Part shown: positions 60,277 through 64,000 of the stretch, piece by piece
How the letters are laid out: every line of letters starts with the position of its first letter
Numbering within the stretch: the first letter of the stretch is position 1
From: Pelagibacterium sp. 26DY04
GTDB lineage: Bacteria > Pseudomonadota > Alphaproteobacteria > Rhizobiales > Devosiaceae
Length of the DNA: 64,000 nucleotides
Direction: 5' to 3'
Assembly (NCBI RefSeq): GCF_031202305.1
Contig: NZ_CP101731.1
Span: forward strand, 496,001-560,000
The notes under the pieces: model-generated
What the model was told of the DNA's origin: nothing
The model's database searches: none
Seen by the model: only the letters and a program-made list of their open reading frames with translations
Position numbers and translations under genes: made by a program

Positions 60277-61683
60277 TTAAAACTGGCAGCTGCTTTGCGC
60301 TTCCAGGTCGCCCAATTGGTCCAGCCGCTCCACAGGATCGGTGCCGGGCATGTAGATGGCAGGTAACTCGCCCACCAACTGCCCCACAAGGCGCGGCTCG
60401 GTCGCTTCGGGATCGATGTCAACCAGATAGAGCGGCTGGCGCATCTGGTGGTCCCAGGGGCGGAATGAGGTGCCGATCCCCTTCCAGACGTCGAACACCG
60501 AATTGGGCGCGCTAAGATGGGCAAAGACGCTTTCGGGCTCGGTCGAGCCGGTAAACGTCGCTGCCTCGAAAAAGGCTTTGACTGCCTGGTAGGTCGCCCA
60601 GGCGGCCTGCTCCATGGGTTCACCCCAACGCTGCATGTAACGCGCGTTGAGTTCGCGCGCGCCATAGGCGTCGAGCGTGGGCTCCCAGGCCGTGGCCCTC
60701 ATACCCGCCCCGAGCACGGGCGCGGCCTGGCTCGATTGGACGAAAAATTCACGCGTTTGCGCCGCCGGATCGGGAAACCCGGTCACCATCAGCTCCAGCC
60801 CGGCCTCTTCCAGCGTGGCCAGCGCACTCAACTGGTCCTGCGGCGACACCAGCAGGACCACGAGATCGGCGCCAGCGCTTTCGATTGCTGCGACGGTATC
60901 GGCCCCCAGCGTGCCACCGGCGGCCATCGTCGCCGAACCTGCCTCGCGCGCTCCGAAATGACGCTCGTTCAGCCCCCACAGCAAACGCTCATGCTGCGCT
61001 TGGGCTTGCTCGGTATCACCAACCACGGTGAACCAGTTGCGGAATCCGGCGCGCACATACCAGCCGGCCAGCGCATCGAGATACATCGCGGCGCTGGGCG
61101 ACATATGGAAGGTCGAAGCGCTGCACATCTGGTTGCGCAGCGCATCGTCGGCAGCCAGAAGATTGATGAAGGGAATGCCCCGTTCGTCGGCAAGTTCGCT
61201 GAGCAACCGGGCCTCCTGCCCGTCGAACCCGCCCGCGAATGCGTAGACATTTCTGGAATCGAGAAGCTCCTCGGCGGCCGCGACGACATCGGCGCCTTGC
61301 GCCTCTGCTTGCACGACCGCGAAATCGAACCCGAACATATCGGCGTTAAAGGCAAATTCCTCTTCGGCCATGATCGCGCCCTGTTCTGCGGACCGGGCCA
61401 CCGGCGCCATCAACGGATCGGCACCTTCGATCGGAGGCCGGATGATCCCGATATGGACCGGACCTTCTAGTTGCTGCGCCGGTGCTGCATGTGGAGCCGC
61501 CATCAGGACGAGTCCCAGGATCAGTGCCGAAAAGCTTGCCGGCCGAGAGCGGTTATGGGCAGCAGTGTAGCGGGGGTAAGCTGCAAACAGTGCACGCATA
61601 CTAAATTCTGTGTCGAACGCAGATCGTCCGGCCAAGAGGCGATCCTCCACGCCCTTGGCCTGTCGCTGCGCGACCTCCTCCAT
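60277..61683 (-). CDS. Type I periplasmic binding protein, paralogue of the one at 55098
   Basis: The start at 61683 has a GGGAGGAG ribosome-binding site and gives 468 residues; a longer start lacks one. A signal-like segment (SFSALILGLVLMAAPHAAPA) lies about 50 residues in, so the mature N-terminus is internal or the start is later. The body is a Leu-binding-protein fold and ends with SFRPWDHQMRQPLYL, the same motif as in the protein encoded at 55098. It is the first gene of the minus-strand operon. Confidence 0.85.
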   Translation of the reverse strand: MEEVAQRQAKGVEDRLLAGRSAFDTEFSMRALFAAYPRYTAAHNRSRPASFSALILGLVLMAAPHAAPAQQLEGPVHIGIIRPPIEGADPLMAPVARSAEQGAIMAEEEFAFNADMFGFDFAVVQAEAQGADVVAAAEELLDSRNVYAFAGGFDGQEARLLSELADERGIPFINLLAADDALRNQMCSASTFHMSPSAAMYLDALAGWYVRAGFRNWFTVVGDTEQAQAQHERLLWGLNERHFGAREAGSATMAAGGTLGADTVAAIESAGADLVVLLVSPQDQLSALATLEEAGLELMVTGFPDPAAQTREFFVQSSQAAPVLGAGMRATAWEPTLDAYGARELNARYMQRWGEPMEQAAWATYQAVKAFFEAATFTGSTEPESVFAHLSAPNSVFDVWKGIGTSFRPWDHQMRQPLYLVDIDPEATEPRLVGQLVGELPAIYMPGTDPVERLDQLGDLEAQSSCQF

Positions 61684-61764
61684 TTGATCTCCTCCCTTGG
61701 TACGAAAGGGGAGATTCATTTGCAACCGCAATCGGCTCCAGCGGGCAGCCAGTACCGCGCGCTT

Positions 61765-62460
61765 TCAGAGTTCGAGATAATCGGGGTACTGGCTGCCGAC
61801 CCAATCGAGCATCGAGAGGGTCTTGGAGAGATGCTCGCGCATTGCTTCGACAGCGGCCGCCGGATCCTCTGCAGCAATGCCCTGGATGATCTTGTCGTGC
61901 AGGTCGACCACCCGTTCCATGCCGATATTGGGCAGGTTGAGCATCCGCAGGCGGTCGAGGTGCCCGCTGTGGCGGCGCAGGATCGGCCAGAGTTCGAGGA
62001 TATCGGCGTGCCGGAAAATGGTGTGGTGGAACTCCCGGTCGGCGATCAGAAATGCTGCATGATCCTTTCGCTGGGCGCGCTCACGCACTTGGGCATTGGC
62101 GGCTGTCATATCGGCCACCGCCGCCTTGTTGCCGGTTTCGGCAAGAACGCGGACCGCGTCGGACTCGACGGCCCGACGCATGAAATGGGCCTGCCGGGCC
62201 ATGTCGATATTGATGCGCGAAACCAGCGTTGCATATTGCGGATAGACGGTGACCAGCCCCTCTTCCTCGAGCTTGAGCAGCGCATCGCGCACCGGGGTTT
62301 GGCTCAGCCCGAACTGCTGCTGCAGCGCGGTGCGCGATATGGTCGAGCCGGGGATCAACTCGAGCGCCAGGATTCGCTCGCGGAGATATTCGACGATCTG
62401 GGGCGCGACCTGGCGGGTCCGGTCCAGAGCGATGCGGCTTTTCGAAGTAAGTGTGGACAT
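61765..62460 (-). CDS. GntR-family regulator, FCD domain
   Basis: The 231-aa product has an N-terminal winged helix-turn-helix (EYLRERILALELIPGSTISRTALQQQFGLSQTPVRDALLKLEEEGLV) and a C-terminal all-helical FCD ligand domain with metal-binding-type residues (DREFHHTIFRHAD, MREHL). It is divergent from a second GntR gene, with a TAATGCATTA palindrome between them. It probably controls the adjacent operon in response to a small carboxylate or alcohol-derived metabolite. The ligand is unknown. Confidence 0.88.
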   Translation of the reverse strand: MSTLTSKSRIALDRTRQVAPQIVEYLRERILALELIPGSTISRTALQQQFGLSQTPVRDALLKLEEEGLVTVYPQYATLVSRINIDMARQAHFMRRAVESDAVRVLAETGNKAAVADMTAANAQVRERAQRKDHAAFLIADREFHHTIFRHADILELWPILRRHSGHLDRLRMLNLPNIGMERVVDLHDKIIQGIAAEDPAAAVEAMREHLSKTLSMLDWVGSQYPDYLEL

Positions 62461-62487
62461 GACGCCGTCGGACGTGAATCTTGATGC

Positions 62488-62497
62488 TAATGCATTA
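62488..62497. promoter_or_regulatory. Palindrome between divergent GntR genes
   Basis: TAATGCATTA is a perfect 10-bp palindrome. The half-site CTAATGCA recurs near 63326, just before the aldolase-family gene. A GntR operator is likely but not proven. Confidence 0.4.
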
Positions 62498-62552
62498 CTA
62501 CTTAAGCGGCGGCATGGCCAGCCGCAGTGCCCAAGAACCGCGTGAGGGACAG

Positions 62553-63275
62553 ATGATCAAAGTCGAAACCGAGCAGCAAGCCGAGCGTCCTTCGACCTTT
62601 GCCGACCAGGTTTACGGGCGGATTCTCTCGAGCATCGCCAGCGGAGCTTTCCCTACGGGCAGCAAGCTGCCGTCCGAAAAACTCTTGGGTGAACGTTATG
62701 GCGTTTCCCGGCCCGTCGTTCGTGATGCGCTATCGCGACTCCAGCGCGATGGGCTGATCGAATCGCGCAAGGGCAGCGGCAGCTATGTGCTTTCCAGCCC
62801 GCCGGAAGACCTCTCGGCCGCCGCCGATATGGCGCAGATCGCCCGCTATCAGCGCTATCAGGAATTTCGGCTCGTCGTCGAAGGTGCCGCGGCCGCCCTG
62901 GCTGCCGAGCGTCGCAGCGCGGCCCAGCTCTCGCGCATCATGGAGGCACACAACAAATTCCTCGCCGAAATCGAAAAGGGCGAATTCCTCTGGCAGTCCG
63001 ATCGCGAGGTCCACATCGCCATTGCTGAAGCGGCCGGCAACGAGTTTTTCGTCGAAAGCCTCGAAGGGCCGGAGGTGCGGTTGAGCGACTTCATGACGGT
63101 GTCACTTAAGTTAACAAGTTCGCGCTCACCGCAACGGGGCATGCTGGTGGCCCAGGAACATTCAAATATTGTGGACGCTATTCGAGGGCGGGATGCTGTA
63201 GCGGCGCGTATCGCTATGGAATATCACATTGTTCAGGCGCGCCGCCGCATGCTCGACAAGACGATCGCGCCCTGA
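62553..63275 (+). CDS. GntR-family regulator, FadR/FCD type
   Basis: The start at 62553 follows a GAGGGA site; the product has 240 residues. The winged helix-turn-helix reads YGRILSSIASGAFPTGSKLPSEKLLGERYGVSRPVVRDALSRLQRDGLIESRKGSGSYV, the FadR-type signature. The FCD domain shows DREVHIAIAEAAGNEFF. It is followed by a dihydrodipicolinate-synthase-family gene on the same strand, which it may regulate. Confidence 0.88.
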   Translation: MIKVETEQQAERPSTFADQVYGRILSSIASGAFPTGSKLPSEKLLGERYGVSRPVVRDALSRLQRDGLIESRKGSGSYVLSSPPEDLSAAADMAQIARYQRYQEFRLVVEGAAAALAAERRSAAQLSRIMEAHNKFLAEIEKGEFLWQSDREVHIAIAEAAGNEFFVESLEGPEVRLSDFMTVSLKLTSSRSPQRGMLVAQEHSNIVDAIRGRDAVAARIAMEYHIVQARRRMLDKTIAP

Positions 63276-63345
63276 TGTTGTAAATATTATTGACAGGCTA
63301 GATGCTTGTCGCTACGACTGGCGCACTAATGCAGGAGGACAGATA

Positions 63346-64000
63346 GTGAGCCAGCCCCCGTTGACGCCTTCGGACTACACCCGTTCGGTGGTCGCCGTTC
63401 CACCTATTGCCCTGACCTCCGAGGGCGCGGTTGCCGAAACTGCAAACCGCGACCTGATGCGTCACATTGCCGAGGGCGGCATTACATCAGTGCTTTATGG
63501 CGGCAACGCCAATCTCTATCACTTCGGAGCTGAAAGCTTCCGCGAGGCGCTCGCGGTGCTGTTTGCCCATTGCCCACCATCCCTGCGCATCCTTTTTTCC
63601 GTCGGTCCCGATTTCGGCAAGGCGATGGATCAGGCCGGCGATATCCGCAAGGCAGGCGTGCGCAATGTGCTGCTGTTGCCCATGGCCTTTCCGTCCGACC
63701 CGAGCGGCGTCGCCGAAGGGGCCCGCCGGCTTGCTGACCGCCTCGGCTTCGGTATCGTGCTCTACATCAAGCGCGACCGCTATATCGATCCCGAAGCGCT
63801 GGCGCGCCTGGTCGATGAGGGGGCGGTCGACTTCGTCAAATATGCAGTCGAGCGTGATGATCCGAGCGACGATTCCTATCTCGACGCGCTGATCGCGGCC
63901 GTTGGCGTCGACCGCATCGCATCCGGCATGGGCGAGACGCCGATTCATGACCATATCGGCGCGCGCCGCTTGGCGACCTTTACCTCGGGCGCGGTCTGTA
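63346..64000 (+). CDS. Dihydrodipicolinate synthase/KDG-aldolase family protein (cut by window end)
   Basis: A GTG start with a GGAGGAC site seven bases upstream opens a frame of at least 218 residues that runs off the right edge. It shows the class I aldolase TIM-barrel pattern: VAVPPIALTSEGAV at the N-terminus, VLLLPMAFPSDP, GFGIVLYIKRDRY and VDFVKYAVERDD with the likely Schiff-base Lys. The reaction is probably pyruvate-dependent aldol cleavage or condensation of a sugar acid. Substrate is unknown. It follows a FadR-type regulator and a candidate operator half-site. Confidence 0.85.
   Translation, partial: MSQPPLTPSDYTRSVVAVPPIALTSEGAVAETANRDLMRHIAEGGITSVLYGGNANLYHFGAESFREALAVLFAHCPPSLRILFSVGPDFGKAMDQAGDIRKAGVRNVLLLPMAFPSDPSGVAEGARRLADRLGFGIVLYIKRDRYIDPEALARLVDEGAVDFVKYAVERDDPSDDSYLDALIAAVGVDRIASGMGETPIHDHIGARRLATFTSGAVC

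Overview
The window is GC-rich DNA with short intergenic gaps and alphaproteobacterial-looking genes. The protein style (quinoprotein alcohol-dehydrogenase cluster, FCD-type GntR regulators, paired IS3 and IS5-like elements) suggests a member of the Hyphomicrobiales, perhaps Devosia- or Pelagibacterium-like. That taxonomic call is an inference, not a proof.

Layout. (1) 1-3.3 kb: the end of an unidentified two-gene unit, a MarR-type regulator with a palindrome over its -10 box, a ParA-like ATPase with a small ribbon-helix-helix partner, and a tract of about 28.5 copies of an 8-bp repeat. (2) 3.3-16 kb: a surface-polysaccharide locus with an EpsG-like polymerase preceded by a coupled 51-aa membrane peptide, an initiating sugar-phosphate transferase, an epimerase/dehydratase, a GMC oxidoreductase, a DUF115/GT42-like protein, two GT2 glycosyltransferases, a Wzx-like flippase, a hydroxyacid dehydrogenase and a CMP-sugar synthetase-like protein. 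(3) 16-22.4 kb: an insertion-sequence cluster. An IS3 element is split by an IS110-family element, followed by an IS5/IS427-like element, a decayed second IS3 element and a tyrosine recombinase. (4) 22,501-50,125: a complete 27.6-kb Tn7-like transposon. (5) 50.2-64 kb: chromosomal-looking genes, namely DUF2277, a secreted protein, cytochrome c, a PQQ-dependent dehydrogenase with two types of binding proteins, an ABC exporter, a beta-propeller, two divergent GntR regulators and the start of a dihydrodipicolinate-synthase-family gene.

The most important observation is the Tn7-like transposon. It begins TGTCG, ends CGACA, is flanked by an identical 5-bp duplication (CTGAA), and has two TnsB-type repeats at the left end and four at the right. 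Its core is an overlapping tnsA-tnsB-tnsC-tniQ operon. Its cargo is two tRNA-Arg genes at the left end, a giant DUF4011-helicase-nuclease-DUF3320 protein (Hhe-type, with a Gre-like domain), a 61-aa ribbon-helix-helix protein, a nucleotidyltransferase, and a five-gene DISARM-type operon (drmE-drmA-drmB-drmC plus a methyltransferase with an adenine-type NPPF motif). A 15-bp motif close to CTAGATATCTGGATA lies upstream of hhe, of the ribbon-helix-helix gene and of the DISARM operon. This suggests that one small repressor coordinates the two defence modules. How the tRNAs, the regulator and the defence genes work together is inference. The element boundaries and gene order are read directly from the sequence.

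The right-hand PQQ region reads as one functional block: a periplasmic quinoprotein alcohol dehydrogenase with a lanthanide-type Asp-x-Asp motif, a cytochrome c acceptor, associated binding proteins and an ABC-2 exporter.
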